From Roseovarius carneus (lineage in GTDB: Bacteria > Pseudomonadota > Alphaproteobacteria > Rhodobacterales > Rhodobacteraceae), in contig NZ_JAHSPD010000001.1 in assembly GCF_020141465.1 (NCBI RefSeq), positions 1,222,374-1,286,373 of the forward strand: a DNA stretch of 64,000 nucleotides, written 5' to 3'. Under the pieces are notes generated by a model. It made no database searches and was not told where the DNA came from. It saw only the letters and a list, made by a program, of their open reading frames with translations. The number at the start of each line of letters is the position of its first letter. The stretch's first letter is position 1. Shown here piece by piece: positions 8,751-17,852 of the stretch. Position numbers and translations under genes: made by a program.

Positions 8751-10145
8751 ATGACATCGACGGTGCAGATGCCGCTTTGGGCGCTCTTGCTCCTTCTGGC
8801 CTTTGCTGGGGTGACGTTCGCGTCGCATTTCCTCTTTCCGTCCGTGCGCTGGTTCTTTCGGCGGCGGCTGGAACGGGCGGTGGCGCAGCTCAACAAAAAA
8901 CTCACCCGGCCCATCGAGCCTTTCAAGCTGGCCCGGCGGCAGGACATGATCCAGCGCCTTCTCTATGACCCGGACGTAACCGAGGCCATCGTGGATTATG
9001 CGCGCAAACATAATGTGCGTGAGGATGTGGCGTTTGAGAAGGCACGCCGCTATGCCCGCGAGATCGTCCCGAGCTTCTCGGCATTTGCCTATTTCAGCTT
9101 TGGTATCCGTCTTGCCAATTGGCTGGCCGGGACGCTTTACACGGTACGGCGGGGCAGTATGAACATGGCTGTTCTGGACGATATTGCCCCCGATGCGACG
9201 GTGGTTTTCATCATGAACCATCGCAGCAATATGGACTACGTGCTGGTCACCACGCTGGCATCGCAAGCCTCCGCGCTCAGCTATGCGGTGGGGGAATGGG
9301 CACGGGTCTGGCCGCTCAGTCGTCTGATCAAGTCGATGGGTGCTTATTTTATCCGCCGCCGCTCGCGCGGGGGACTCTACCGGGCCGTTTTGGGGCGCTA
9401 TGTGCAGATGGCCACAGCGGGCGGGGTGACGCAGGCGATCTTCCCCGAGGGGGGGCTCAGCGTTGATGGGCTGACCAAGCCGCCAAAGCTGGGCCTGTTG
9501 TCTTATGTGGTGAATGGCTGGAAACCCGGCGCGCGTGACGTGGTCTTTGTGCCTGTGGCGATCAATTATGACCGGGTGCTGGAGGACCGCGTGCTGAGTG
9601 AGGCAGGGCGGCGCGGGGATCGGCGGTTTCGGGCGCGCATGTCGGTGATTGCGGGGTTCATCGCGCGGATGATGTGGTTCAGGTTGCGGGGTAAATTTGA
9701 ACGGTTCGGGCTGGCGGCGGTGGTGTTTGCGGAGCCTGTGGCGCTGAGCAGCTATGGCCCGGAGCCGGATCTGGAGGCGCTGGGCACGGATCTGATGACG
9801 CGGATTGATGCCGCGATGCCGCTTCTCTTTGTGCCGCTTCTGGCGCGTGTGATGCTGCGGGCGGACGCACCGATTCCCGAGGCGGACCTGATCGAGGCGG
9901 TGCGCATGATGGGACAGGCCGCCTCGGGCGATGTGCCGATGGTCGACGATGAGGCGCTTCCGGGGGCCGTAGTCCGCGCGCAACGGCAGCTGTCGCGCCG
10001 GGGGCTGATCACGCAAGGTGAGGGCGGATGGCGGGCCAATCCGGGCGAGACGTTGCTTTTGCAATTCTACGCCAATTCTATCGCGCATTTTTACCCCAGT
10101 GATGCTGCACCCGCAAAGGAAATTTCTGCAACCGCTGGGTCATAA
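8751..10145 (+). CDS. Glycerol-3-phosphate/lysophosphatidate-type acyltransferase
   Basis: 464 aa. An N-terminal membrane helix (about 4-24) is followed by a basic region and a PlsC-like domain: FIMNHRSNMDYVLV supplies the H-x4-D motif, and IFPEGGLSVDG the glycerophosphate-binding EGG motif. The C-terminal part (about 300-450) is helical. It should acylate glycerol-3-phosphate or lysophosphatidate at the membrane. The ATG follows AAGGAG. The gene sits between divergently placed ecm and ccr and points toward ccr; I recall the same arrangement in other Rhodobacteraceae, but a metabolic link with the ethylmalonyl-CoA pathway is not proven. Confidence 0.8.
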   Translation: MTSTVQMPLWALLLLLAFAGVTFASHFLFPSVRWFFRRRLERAVAQLNKKLTRPIEPFKLARRQDMIQRLLYDPDVTEAIVDYARKHNVREDVAFEKARRYAREIVPSFSAFAYFSFGIRLANWLAGTLYTVRRGSMNMAVLDDIAPDATVVFIMNHRSNMDYVLVTTLASQASALSYAVGEWARVWPLSRLIKSMGAYFIRRRSRGGLYRAVLGRYVQMATAGGVTQAIFPEGGLSVDGLTKPPKLGLLSYVVNGWKPGARDVVFVPVAINYDRVLEDRVLSEAGRRGDRRFRARMSVIAGFIARMMWFRLRGKFERFGLAAVVFAEPVALSSYGPEPDLEALGTDLMTRIDAAMPLLFVPLLARVMLRADAPIPEADLIEAVRMMGQAASGDVPMVDDEALPGAVVRAQRQLSRRGLITQGEGGWRANPGETLLLQFYANSIAHFYPSDAAPAKEISATAGS

Positions 10146-10174
10146 AGTTACAAAATGTAGGCTTTTGGCATTGC

Positions 10175-10186
10175 ATTATTGCGCAA
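10175..10186 (+). promoter_or_regulatory. Shared 12-bp motif upstream of ccr
   Basis: ATTATTGCGCAA, identical and in the same orientation relative to the gene as the copy upstream of ecm. It is preceded by TTGC and lies about 70-80 bp before the ccr ATG, so a promoter could lie between or overlap it. It is a candidate operator for co-regulation of the two pathway genes. Confidence 0.45.
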
Positions 10187-10255
10187 GTCGGCCTATCCAC
10201 TCGGCCACTCCGCGAGTCAGCAGCGCGGCCAATCATATCTCAAGGGAGGCCGCTC

Positions 10256-11539
10256 ATGGCTCTGGATACGGAAAACGGCATTGCGCCCTACGACGCCCCG
10301 GAAAAGGAGCTTTATGACATCGGCGAGATGCCCCCGCTGGGCTTTGTGCCGCCCAAGATGCACGCATGGGTGATCCGCCGCGAGCGGCACGGCGACCCCG
10401 ACAAGGCGATGGAGCTTGAGGTGATCGACACGCCCACGCTCGACAGCCACGATGTGTTGGTTCTCGTGATGGCGGCGGGCGTGAATTACAACGGTGTCTG
10501 GGCGTGCCTCGGGCAGCCCGGCTCGGTGTTTGATGTCCACAAGGCGCCTTATGCGGTCGTCGGATCGGACGCGGCGGGCGTGGTCTGGGCTGTGGGCGAC
10601 AAGGTGAAGCGGTGGAAAGTGGGCGACGAGGTCGTTATCCATTGCAACCAAGACGATGGCGACGATGAGGAGTGCAATGGCGGCGATCCGATGTTCTCCC
10701 CCAGCCAACGGATCTGGGGGTATGAGACGCCCGGCGGGTCCTTCGGGCAGTTCACCGCCGTGCAATCGCAGCAGCTCATGCCGCGCCCCAAGCACCTCAC
10801 ATGGGAAGAGAGCGCGTGCTACACGCTGACGCTGGCCACCGCTTACCGGATGCTTTTTGGCCACGAGCCACATGACCTCAAACCCGGCCAGAACGTGCTG
10901 GTCTGGGGCGCGTCGGGCGGCATTGGCTCGTTCGCGATTCAGCTGATCAACACCGCAGGCGCCAACGCGATTGGCGTGATCTCGGACGAAGATAAACGCG
11001 ACTTCGTGATGGAACTGGGCGCGAAGGGCGTGATCAACCGCAAGGATTTTTCCTGCTGGGGTCAAATGCCGACGGTGAACACCGATGAATATGTCGAATG
11101 GTTCAAAGAGGCGCGCCGTTTTGGCAAGGCGATCTGGGAGACCACGGGCAAAGGCGTGAATGTCGACATGGTGTTCGAGCATCCCGGCGAGGCCACATTC
11201 CCGGTCTCCACATTCGTGGTGAAGCGCGGTGGCATGGTCGTGATCTGCGCGGGTACGTCGGGCTACAACTGCACCTTCGATGTGCGCCATATGTGGAGCC
11301 ACCAGAAGCGGCTTCAGGGCTCGCACTTTGCGCATCTGAAACAGGCGGCAGCGGCGAACAAGCTGATGCTGGAGCGGCGGATCGATCCGTGCATGTCCGA
11401 GGTGTTCACTTGGGCGGACCTGCCGCAGGCGCATATGAAAATGCTGCACAATGAGCACAAACCGGGCAACATGGCCGTGCTTGTTCAGGCCCCCAAGACA
11501 GGCCTTCGGACCGTCGAAGATGTGCTGGATGCGAGATAA
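10256..11539 (+). CDS. ccr: Crotonyl-CoA carboxylase/reductase
   Basis: 427 aa, the usual length. It is a medium-chain dehydrogenase/reductase that reductively carboxylates crotonyl-CoA with NADPH and CO2 to ethylmalonyl-CoA, the defining step of the ethylmalonyl-CoA pathway. Visible features are the GroES-like start (MHAWVIRRERHGDP, AAGVNYNGVWACLGQP), VVGSDAAGVVW, the acidic insert HCNQDDGDDEECNGGDP, the nucleotide-binding VWGASGGIGSFAIQ near residue 219, and the closing FTWADLPQAHMKM. GGGAGG precedes the ATG. Its product feeds the ethylmalonyl-CoA epimerase and then Ecm, encoded nearby. Confidence 0.96.
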   Translation: MALDTENGIAPYDAPEKELYDIGEMPPLGFVPPKMHAWVIRRERHGDPDKAMELEVIDTPTLDSHDVLVLVMAAGVNYNGVWACLGQPGSVFDVHKAPYAVVGSDAAGVVWAVGDKVKRWKVGDEVVIHCNQDDGDDEECNGGDPMFSPSQRIWGYETPGGSFGQFTAVQSQQLMPRPKHLTWEESACYTLTLATAYRMLFGHEPHDLKPGQNVLVWGASGGIGSFAIQLINTAGANAIGVISDEDKRDFVMELGAKGVINRKDFSCWGQMPTVNTDEYVEWFKEARRFGKAIWETTGKGVNVDMVFEHPGEATFPVSTFVVKRGGMVVICAGTSGYNCTFDVRHMWSHQKRLQGSHFAHLKQAAAANKLMLERRIDPCMSEVFTWADLPQAHMKMLHNEHKPGNMAVLVQAPKTGLRTVEDVLDAR

Positions 11540-11540
11540 T

Positions 11541-11739
11541 AAAATCTATTTCTGGCGGCACGAAAGCGATAGCCCGCGCATCTCTCATGAGGTTCGCGGG
11601 CTTTTGCGCGCCCGTGCGTGGCCCCAACGGGCAGTTCGCGCTCTACACGGTCAGCTATAATTGCGAGGATGCCGCCTGGGCCGCCTTTACCGGGCAAAAT
11701 CGCCGCAGCCTGATCCTCATCCCGATGCGTCCAACCTAA
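11541..11739 (+). pseudogene. Remnant of a LuxR-type autoinducer-binding domain
   Basis: Immediately after ccr, one frame reads KIYFWRHESDSPRISHEVRG, and a second frame, from 11587, reads FAGFCAPVRGPNGQFALYTV and on to NRRSLILI before TAA at 11737. Together they resemble the C-terminal third of the autoinducer-binding domain of LuxR-family regulators, where a PVRGP-x-G-x-xALF/Y strand is characteristic. A frameshift near 11590 and the lack of any HTH domain after the stop make it a broken fragment. No luxI is visible. Identification rests on recalled motif similarity only. Confidence 0.45.
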
Positions 11740-11743
11740 GGAC

Positions 11744-12775
11744 CTAGCTGCCGACCATGCCCACGATCTCATAGGTCCGCTTGAGGATCGGGGCCGCGAT
11801 GGCCCGTGCATCCGCCGCGCCGCGCGCAAGGATCGCGTCGATCTCGCCCGTGTCCTGCATCAGGCGGCTCATCTCGCCCGAAATGGGTGCCATCTTGTCC
11901 ACAGCCAGATCGGCCAGCGCCGGTTTGAACTCGGAAAACGCCCGCCCGCCCATCTCGCGCATCACGTCTTCGGCGCTCACATCGGCGAGGCCTGCGTAGA
12001 TGTTCACCAGATTGCGTGCCTCGGGGCGGCCCTCAAGACCGTCCAGCTCGGAGGGCAGCGGCTCTGCGTCTGTCTTGGCCTTGCGAATTTTCTTGGCGAT
12101 CGTGTCGGCATCATCGGTCATGTTGATCCGGCTCATATCCGAGGGATCAGATTTGGACATTTTCTTCGATCCGTCGCGCAGGCTCATCACACGTGTGGCG
12201 GCCCCTTCGATCACAGGCTCGGTGATGGGGAAGAAATCTACGCCGTAGTCGTGGTTGAACTTCGCCGCGATGTCGCGCGTCAGCTCCAGATGCTGTTTTT
12301 GATCCTCGCCCACGGGTACATGGGTCGCGTGGTAGATCAAGATATCGGCGGCCATGAGCGCGGGATAGCCAAAGAGACCCAGCGAGGCGTTTTCGGCATT
12401 CTTGCCCGCCTTGTCCTTGAACTGCGTCATCCGCTTCATCCAGCCCATGCGCGCCACACAGCTCAGCACCCAGCCAAGCTGCGCATGTTCTGCCACCTGG
12501 CTTTGATTGAAGAGAATGGACTTTTCCGGATCAAGCCCCGAGGCGATGAAGCCCGCACAAAGCTCGCGCGTGGCGCGCGAGAGGCTTGCAGGGTCCTGCC
12601 AGACAGTGATCGCATGCAGATCGACCATGCAATAGAGGCTTGGCGTGCCGCTCTCCTGCATCGCGACAAAGCGTTTGATCGCACCGAGGTAATTGCCCAG
12701 CGTCAGCCCGCCCGAGGGCTGAATGCCGGAAAATACGCGAGGTGTATGGGGCCGCGTGTCAATCGGTGCCGTCAT
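11744..12775 (-). CDS. trpS: Tryptophanyl-tRNA synthetase
   Basis: 343 aa, standard length for the bacterial class Ic enzyme that charges tRNA-Trp. Signatures are [18 protein letters not shown] (a HIGH-equivalent), [31 protein letters not shown] and the KMSKS loop in [17 protein letters not shown]. It is read leftward and ends 4 bp from the LuxR remnant; a rhomboid gene diverges from its start with 74 bp between the two ATGs. Confidence 0.97.
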   Translation of the reverse strand: MTAPIDTRPHTPRVFSGIQPSGGLTLGNYLGAIKRFVAMQESGTPSLYCMVDLHAITVWQDPASLSRATRELCAGFIASGLDPEKSILFNQSQVAEHAQLGWVLSCVARMGWMKRMTQFKDKAGKNAENASLGLFGYPALMAADILIYHATHVPVGEDQKQHLELTRDIAAKFNHDYGVDFFPITEPVIEGAATRVMSLRDGSKKMSKSDPSDMSRINMTDDADTIAKKIRKAKTDAEPLPSELDGLEGRPEARNLVNIYAGLADVSAEDVMREMGGRAFSEFKPALADLAVDKMAPISGEMSRLMQDTGEIDAILARGAADARAIAAPILKRTYEIVGMVGS

Positions 12776-12849
12776 GGCCGCGTCTCCTGTCTGGATTTCT
12801 GGTTCCGCCTCGCTTACCCATGCGCCAAAGCCCCGTCAAGGAGACGCGC

Positions 12850-13536
12850 ATGGACGCCCCCACAAACCAAAGCCCGATCAACCCGCTCCCGCCCGTTGTG
12901 GTGCTGCTTTTCTTTGCGGTGTTGATCCCCGAGCTTATCTTCTTCGCAGGCGAGGCGGGGCTGATTGGTGGCGCGCAGGCGGTGGGCTGGCGCAGTGCGG
13001 CGCTTCAGGATTATGCCTATAACACCGATCTGATGGGACAGATGTTTCGTGCCTCGGTCTATCCGGCCGAGCATCTCATGCGAATTGTGACCTATCCTTT
13101 CGTGCATGGCTCTGCGACCGAGGCGGTGTTTTCGGGCGCGATCCTTTTGGCGTTGGGCAAGTTCGTGGGCGAGGTCTATCGCGGCTGGGCCGTGCTGGCG
13201 GTGTTCTTTGCCTCCGCCATCGCCGGTGCGCTGATCTATACGGGGGTGGCAGGGCCAGATCCGTGGCTTTACGGCGCATTTCCGGGCTCCTATGGGCTGA
13301 TTGGGGCGTTCACGTTTCTTTTGTGGCTCAATCTGGGGCGCGCGGGGGCCAATCAGGCGCGGGCCTTTATGCTCATCGGGTTTTTGATGGGCGCTCAGCT
13401 TCTCTTCAGCCTGCTCTTTGGTGGGGGCATGAAATGGGTCGCTGACCTCACAGGGTTTGCCACCGGATTTGCTCTGTCGTTTTTCGTCAGCCCCGGCGGC
13501 TGGTCCGCGTTTCTGGACCGCATTCGCCAGCGGTGA
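12850..13536 (+). CDS. Rhomboid-family membrane protein, predicted catalytically inactive
   Basis: 228 aa with about six membrane helices and the rhomboid topology. The catalytic GxSG motif is replaced by GSYG (146-149), putting Tyr148 at the serine position, and the histidine of the usual HxxGxxxG helix is Asp199 in VADLTGFATG. Both dyad residues are therefore missing, so it should be a pseudoprotease (iRhom-like) rather than an intramembrane protease. FVHGS (about 85-89) and the helix-packing glycines remain. I recall similar replacements in Rhodobacteraceae relatives, suggesting a conserved non-proteolytic role. AAGGAG 6 bp before the ATG fixes the start. It is convergent with murJ. Confidence 0.75.
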   Translation: MDAPTNQSPINPLPPVVVLLFFAVLIPELIFFAGEAGLIGGAQAVGWRSAALQDYAYNTDLMGQMFRASVYPAEHLMRIVTYPFVHGSATEAVFSGAILLALGKFVGEVYRGWAVLAVFFASAIAGALIYTGVAGPDPWLYGAFPGSYGLIGAFTFLLWLNLGRAGANQARAFMLIGFLMGAQLLFSLLFGGGMKWVADLTGFATGFALSFFVSPGGWSAFLDRIRQR

Positions 13537-13551
13537 GGCGCGCCGCGGCGT

Positions 13552-15087
13552 CTACCCGCGTCTGAACATGCCGCGCAGCTCGTTCATGCGGAACGCACCC
13601 AGAAGCCGCCCGGCGATGAAGTATGTGGCCGCTCCCACGGTGATCAGCACCAAAAGCGTTAGCCACCGCCAGCCGGGCACGCCGAAGAACGGCCCAATGA
13701 CCAGAAGCGACATCCAAAGTACCGCGCCCATGATCGCCGCCGCCACGCAGATCCGCCAGACCCTGCTGCGGAACCGCGCGTCGAACCGCGCCACCTCGCC
13801 AAATTGCCGCGTGCCGCGCGCCAAAAGCCAGACCATCGCCCAGCCCGCGAGCGTCGTGGCAATCGCCGCCGCGATCCAGCCGATCACGGGTGCGAGGCCG
13901 ATGGCGAGGGCGGCATTCACGACCATTGCGACGACCGCATAATGGAACGGGCGTTTCGTGTCCTCACGCGCGAAATAGATGGGCTGGAGCACTTTTTGCA
14001 GCACAAACGCAGGCAGGCCGAGGCCGTAGATGCCCACTGCCAGCGCCGTGGCCGCCGTATCATCCGGGCCGAATGCGCCGCGCTCAAAAAGGACCGAGAC
14101 CAGCGGGAAGGGCACGACCATCAGCGCCACAGACGAAGGGATGGTGAGCGCTAAGGAAAGCTCGCCCGCGCGGCTCAGCGCCTCGCGTCCGCCCGCCCCA
14201 TCGCTGGTTTTCAGACGCCGTGACAGATCCGGCAGCAGCACAATCCCCACGGCAATCCCCACCACGCCCAGAGGCAATTGGTAAAGCCGGTCAGCGGCAT
14301 AAAGCCAGCTCACCGCATTGTCGAAATTCGACGCCACCTGCTGCCCCACCAGAAGATTGATCTGCATGACCCCGCCTGCCAGGGCCGCAGGTACGGCGAT
14401 GCGCACCAGTTGGGCCATATCCGGCGTCCAGCGGGGCCGCACCAGCCGCACATTCTGCCCCGCGCGCTTTGCCGCCACCCAAACAAGGGCCAGCTGTGCG
14501 ACCCCTGCGAAAGGGATGGTCCAGACCAGCGCCTCGATCACCGCGCCGCCTATGATGACCGCGCCGATCATCGCTGCACAGAGCATGACGTTCAGCAATA
14601 CGGGGGCTGCGGCGGCCGCCATGAACCGGCCCGTGGAGTTCAAGACGCCCGAGAGGAGCGCCGCCAGCGAGATGAAAAGAATGTAGGGAAAGACGATCCG
14701 GCCAAACCCCACGGTCAGATCGAACCGCGCATCCTGCGCAAATCCGCCCGCCGTGGCCCAGACCAGCGCGGGCATGAACACCATCGACAGCCCGGTGAGC
14801 AGCATCAGCACAAGGGCCAGCCCACTCATCGCTTGGCTTGCGAACCCATCGGGATCATCTCCACCCTCAAGCCGTTTGGAGAACATCGGCACGAAGGCCG
14901 CGTTGAACGCCCCTTCGGCAAAGAAGCGGCGAAAGAGATTGGGCAGGCGGAAGGCCGCGACGAACGCGTCCATCAACGGCCCCGGCCCCACAAAGCCCGC
15001 AATCAGCACATCGCGCAGAAATCCCAAGATCCGGCTCAGAAGCGTCCAGACGCCAACGGTCATCACGCCGCGCATCAGGCGGCTCAT
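13552..15087 (-). CDS. murJ: Lipid II flippase MurJ
   Basis: 511 aa, 13-14 predicted helices, of the MOP/MviN family. It moves lipid II across the inner membrane for peptidoglycan synthesis. Conserved features include the opening SRILGFLRDVLIAGFVGPGP, FRLPNLFRRFFAEGAFNAAFVP and the repeated helix pattern with FAREDTKRPF. Its ATG overlaps the glnD stop by 4 bp, so it is co-transcribed and probably translationally coupled with glnD. Confidence 0.95.
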   Translation of the reverse strand: MSRLMRGVMTVGVWTLLSRILGFLRDVLIAGFVGPGPLMDAFVAAFRLPNLFRRFFAEGAFNAAFVPMFSKRLEGGDDPDGFASQAMSGLALVLMLLTGLSMVFMPALVWATAGGFAQDARFDLTVGFGRIVFPYILFISLAALLSGVLNSTGRFMAAAAAPVLLNVMLCAAMIGAVIIGGAVIEALVWTIPFAGVAQLALVWVAAKRAGQNVRLVRPRWTPDMAQLVRIAVPAALAGGVMQINLLVGQQVASNFDNAVSWLYAADRLYQLPLGVVGIAVGIVLLPDLSRRLKTSDGAGGREALSRAGELSLALTIPSSVALMVVPFPLVSVLFERGAFGPDDTAATALAVGIYGLGLPAFVLQKVLQPIYFAREDTKRPFHYAVVAMVVNAALAIGLAPVIGWIAAAIATTLAGWAMVWLLARGTRQFGEVARFDARFRSRVWRICVAAAIMGAVLWMSLLVIGPFFGVPGWRWLTLLVLITVGAATYFIAGRLLGAFRMNELRGMFRRG

Positions 15088-17783
15088 GTGCTGGCCCTTT
15101 GCGCGCCCTCGGAAATGGCAAGGCGCAGCTTCTTTTCCAGCCCTTTTTGTTTCGCGTCCGAATGGAACTTCAGCCCGAACATATCCTTGACGTAGAACGT
15201 ATCGACCACCTGCTCGCCATATGTCGCGATAACGGCGCTTGCGATATAGACATGCGCCTCAGCCAGTGCGCGGGTAAGATCATAAAGAAGGCCCGGGCGG
15301 TCGCGTGTGTCGACCTCGATGATGGTGTAGATCTCAGAGCCTTCATTGTCGAAGGTGATGTGGGTCGGCACCCGGAAGGCGCGCTCGCGCTTTTTGATCT
15401 TGTCGCGCGATTGCATGGCGTCGGAGGCTTTGATCTCGCCTTTGAGGGTCTTGTGGATGGAGGCGCGCAGGCGCGGCAGGCGCGCGGCCTCGTAAGGGTG
15501 CCCATCGGCGTCCTGAACCCAGAAAGCGGCGGTGGCGAAACCGTCATTGGACGTATAGGTCCGCGCGTCGACCACATTGGCACCGACCAGCGCCAAGGCA
15601 CCGGCAAGGCGTGAGAAAATGCCCGGATGATCGGCCATGACAAAGCAGGCGCGGGTCGCGTCGCGGTCCTCGTCCACATCCAGATCAATGGCGATATCAC
15701 CCTCCTTGATGTCGCGCAGGAGCCGCGCAAAGACCGCATGTGCCGTGACGTGCAATCCCTGCCAATAGGGTGGATAATGCCGCGCCGTCTCGGCCTTGAG
15801 GGCGCGCGCGTCCCACCCTTCAAGTGCGGCGCGCAGGTTGCGTTTGGCGTCCGAGCCGCGTTGCTCGCGGTTGAGGTCTTCGAGACCGCCCTCCATGGCG
15901 CGGCGCGTCTGGCGGTAAAGCGCGCGAATGAGCGAGGCTTTCCAGTTATTCCACGTGCCCGGCCCCACGCCGCGAATATCGCAGACCGTAAGGACGCAGA
16001 GCATATCAAGCCGCTCGCGCGTCTGCACCGCCTTGGCAAAATCGCGCACCGTGCGCGGATCAGCGATATCGCGCTTTTGCGCCATATCGGACATCAAAAG
16101 GTGATAGCGCACCAGCCATTCGGCGGTGTCCACTTCCTTGGGTTTGAGGCCCAGACGCGGGGCCACTTTGCGCGTGATCTGCGCGCCAAGGATGGAATGA
16201 TCCTCATCCCGTCCCTTGCCGATATCATGGAGCAAAAGGGCCACATAAAGCACCCGGCGGTTGATCCCTTCCTTAAGGATCGACGAGACGACGGGCAGCT
16301 CCTCGATCAGCTCCTCGCGCTCGATCATGGCGAGGTGGCGGATACATTGGATCGTATGCTCGTCCACGGTGTAGTGGTGATACATGTTGAATTGCATCAT
16401 CGCCACGATCGGCTCAAACTCGGGGATGAAGGTGCTGAGCACGCCCAGCTCATTCATCCGGCGCAACGCGCGCTCGGGGTTGCCGTGTTTCAGCAACAGT
16501 CCCAAGAAGAGCTTTTGCGCCACAGGATCGGCGCGCATATCGTCATCGATCAGGTCCAGATTGGCCGTGACCAGCCGCATCGCATCGGGATGAATGAAGA
16601 GCCCCGTGCGCAGCGCCTCCTCAAAGAGGCGCAGGATGTTCATCCGGTCGGCGAGGAACTCTGCATCATCGGCAATGGCGAGACGGCCATGCACCTCCAG
16701 ATAGCCGGGCTTGAGCTTTTTGCGGCGACGAAAAAGACGCTGCAACAAAGGCTCTGACTTGACGTGATCTGCCTCAAGCTTGGTCAGGAAGATGCGGGTG
16801 AGATCGCCCACGGCGGTGGCGTGGCGGAAATAATCCTGCATGAACACTTCGACGCCCCGCCGCCCGGCTGTGTCGGTATAGCCCATCCGCTCGGCCACCT
16901 CGACTTGCAGATCGAAGGTCAGCTGCTCGGTCGGGCGGCGGGTGACCAGATGAAGATGGCAACGCACGGCCCACAGGAAATTCTCGGCCTGCGTGAAGGT
17001 CTCGAATTCGTCAGAGGTGAATACCTTGAGCCGCACAAGCTCAGCGGTGTTGGTGACCCGGTAAATATATTTGGCGATCCAAAAGAGCGATTGCAGGTCG
17101 CGCAGCCCCCCCTTGCCCTCTTTCACGTTGGGCTCAACCATGTAGCGCTGGCCGCCCTGCTTTTCATGGCGCGCGTCACGCTCCTCCAGCTTGGCCTCGA
17201 TAAACTCCCGCTCGGAGTTTTTGAACAGGTCGTTCCAGAGGCGGTGATTCAACTGCCCGGCCAGTTTTGGGTCGCCGGTGAGGTGACGATTTTCCAAAAG
17301 CGCGGTGCGGATCGTGAAATCCTCACCCGCAAGGCGCACACAATCGCCGATGGTGCGGCTGGCATGACCCACTTTGAGGCGCAGATCCCAGAGCATGTAG
17401 AGCATGGTCTCGATCACGCTCTCGGCCCAGCCGGTGATCTTGTAGGGCGTGAGAAACAAGAGATCGACATCCGATTGCGGGGCCATTTCGCCGCGCCCAT
17501 AGCCGCCGACGGCCATGAGGGTCAGCCTCTCCGCCTCGGTTGGGGTGGGCAGGGGGTGCAGGCGCTTGGTCGCCAGTTCATGCACGCTCAGCACGAGACA
17601 ATCAGTGAGCCATGTATAGGCGCGCGTGGCCGCTCGCGCCTCAAACGGATGGGTTGCCAGTGCGGCGGCGATAGCATCACGCCCGCTTTTTTGGGCGGCC
17701 CCGAGGATGCGTAGAGCCTCCCCGCGCAAGTCCTCTGTTGCGACGGCGTCAAGTGCTGCGCGCACAGCATGTTGATCGAACAC
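15084..17783 (-). CDS. glnD: Protein-PII uridylyltransferase / uridylyl-removing enzyme
   Basis: About 899 aa. It is the bifunctional nitrogen sensor that uridylylates and deuridylylates PII. It has an N-terminal nucleotidyltransferase (GGYGRGEMAPQSDVDLLFL, about 92-110), a central HD domain (HHYTVDEHTIQCIRHL; LLLHDIGKGRDEDHS) and two C-terminal ACT domains binding glutamine (for example DHPGIFSRLAGALALVGANV and DRPGLLYDLTRALAEAHVYI). The only canonical start is GTG at 17783, without a clear SD. The frame stays open for 23 more codons up to the stop of the upstream lipoprotein gene and reads PDDLICPAQD there, so the true N-terminus may be longer with a non-canonical start. Confidence 0.95.
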   Translation of the reverse strand: MFDQHAVRAALDAVATEDLRGEALRILGAAQKSGRDAIAAALATHPFEARAATRAYTWLTDCLVLSVHELATKRLHPLPTPTEAERLTLMAVGGYGRGEMAPQSDVDLLFLTPYKITGWAESVIETMLYMLWDLRLKVGHASRTIGDCVRLAGEDFTIRTALLENRHLTGDPKLAGQLNHRLWNDLFKNSEREFIEAKLEERDARHEKQGGQRYMVEPNVKEGKGGLRDLQSLFWIAKYIYRVTNTAELVRLKVFTSDEFETFTQAENFLWAVRCHLHLVTRRPTEQLTFDLQVEVAERMGYTDTAGRRGVEVFMQDYFRHATAVGDLTRIFLTKLEADHVKSEPLLQRLFRRRKKLKPGYLEVHGRLAIADDAEFLADRMNILRLFEEALRTGLFIHPDAMRLVTANLDLIDDDMRADPVAQKLFLGLLLKHGNPERALRRMNELGVLSTFIPEFEPIVAMMQFNMYHHYTVDEHTIQCIRHLAMIEREELIEELPVVSSILKEGINRRVLYVALLLHDIGKGRDEDHSILGAQITRKVAPRLGLKPKEVDTAEWLVRYHLLMSDMAQKRDIADPRTVRDFAKAVQTRERLDMLCVLTVCDIRGVGPGTWNNWKASLIRALYRQTRRAMEGGLEDLNREQRGSDAKRNLRAALEGWDARALKAETARHYPPYWQGLHVTAHAVFARLLRDIKEGDIAIDLDVDEDRDATRACFVMADHPGIFSRLAGALALVGANVVDARTYTSNDGFATAAFWVQDADGHPYEAARLPRLRASIHKTLKGEIKASDAMQSRDKIKKRERAFRVPTHITFDNEGSEIYTIIEVDTRDRPGLLYDLTRALAEAHVYIASAVIATYGEQVVDTFYVKDMFGLKFHSDAKQKGLEKKLRLAISEGAQRAST

Positions 17784-17852
17784 ATCCTGCGCGGGGCAGA
17801 TCAGGTCGTCCGGCAGGGCGGCAGTATCAGGTGTGGCGAGGTCTTGCAGTGT

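Noticed and set aside
8718..10088. 456-codon open frame antisense to the acyltransferase
   Set aside because: Arg/His/Pro-rich translation without motifs; the sense gene has SD, start and catalytic motifs.
12742..12849. N-terminal extension of the rhomboid frame
   Set aside because: Overlaps the trpS start region, lacks an SD, and the internal ATG at 12850 has AAGGAG at good spacing.
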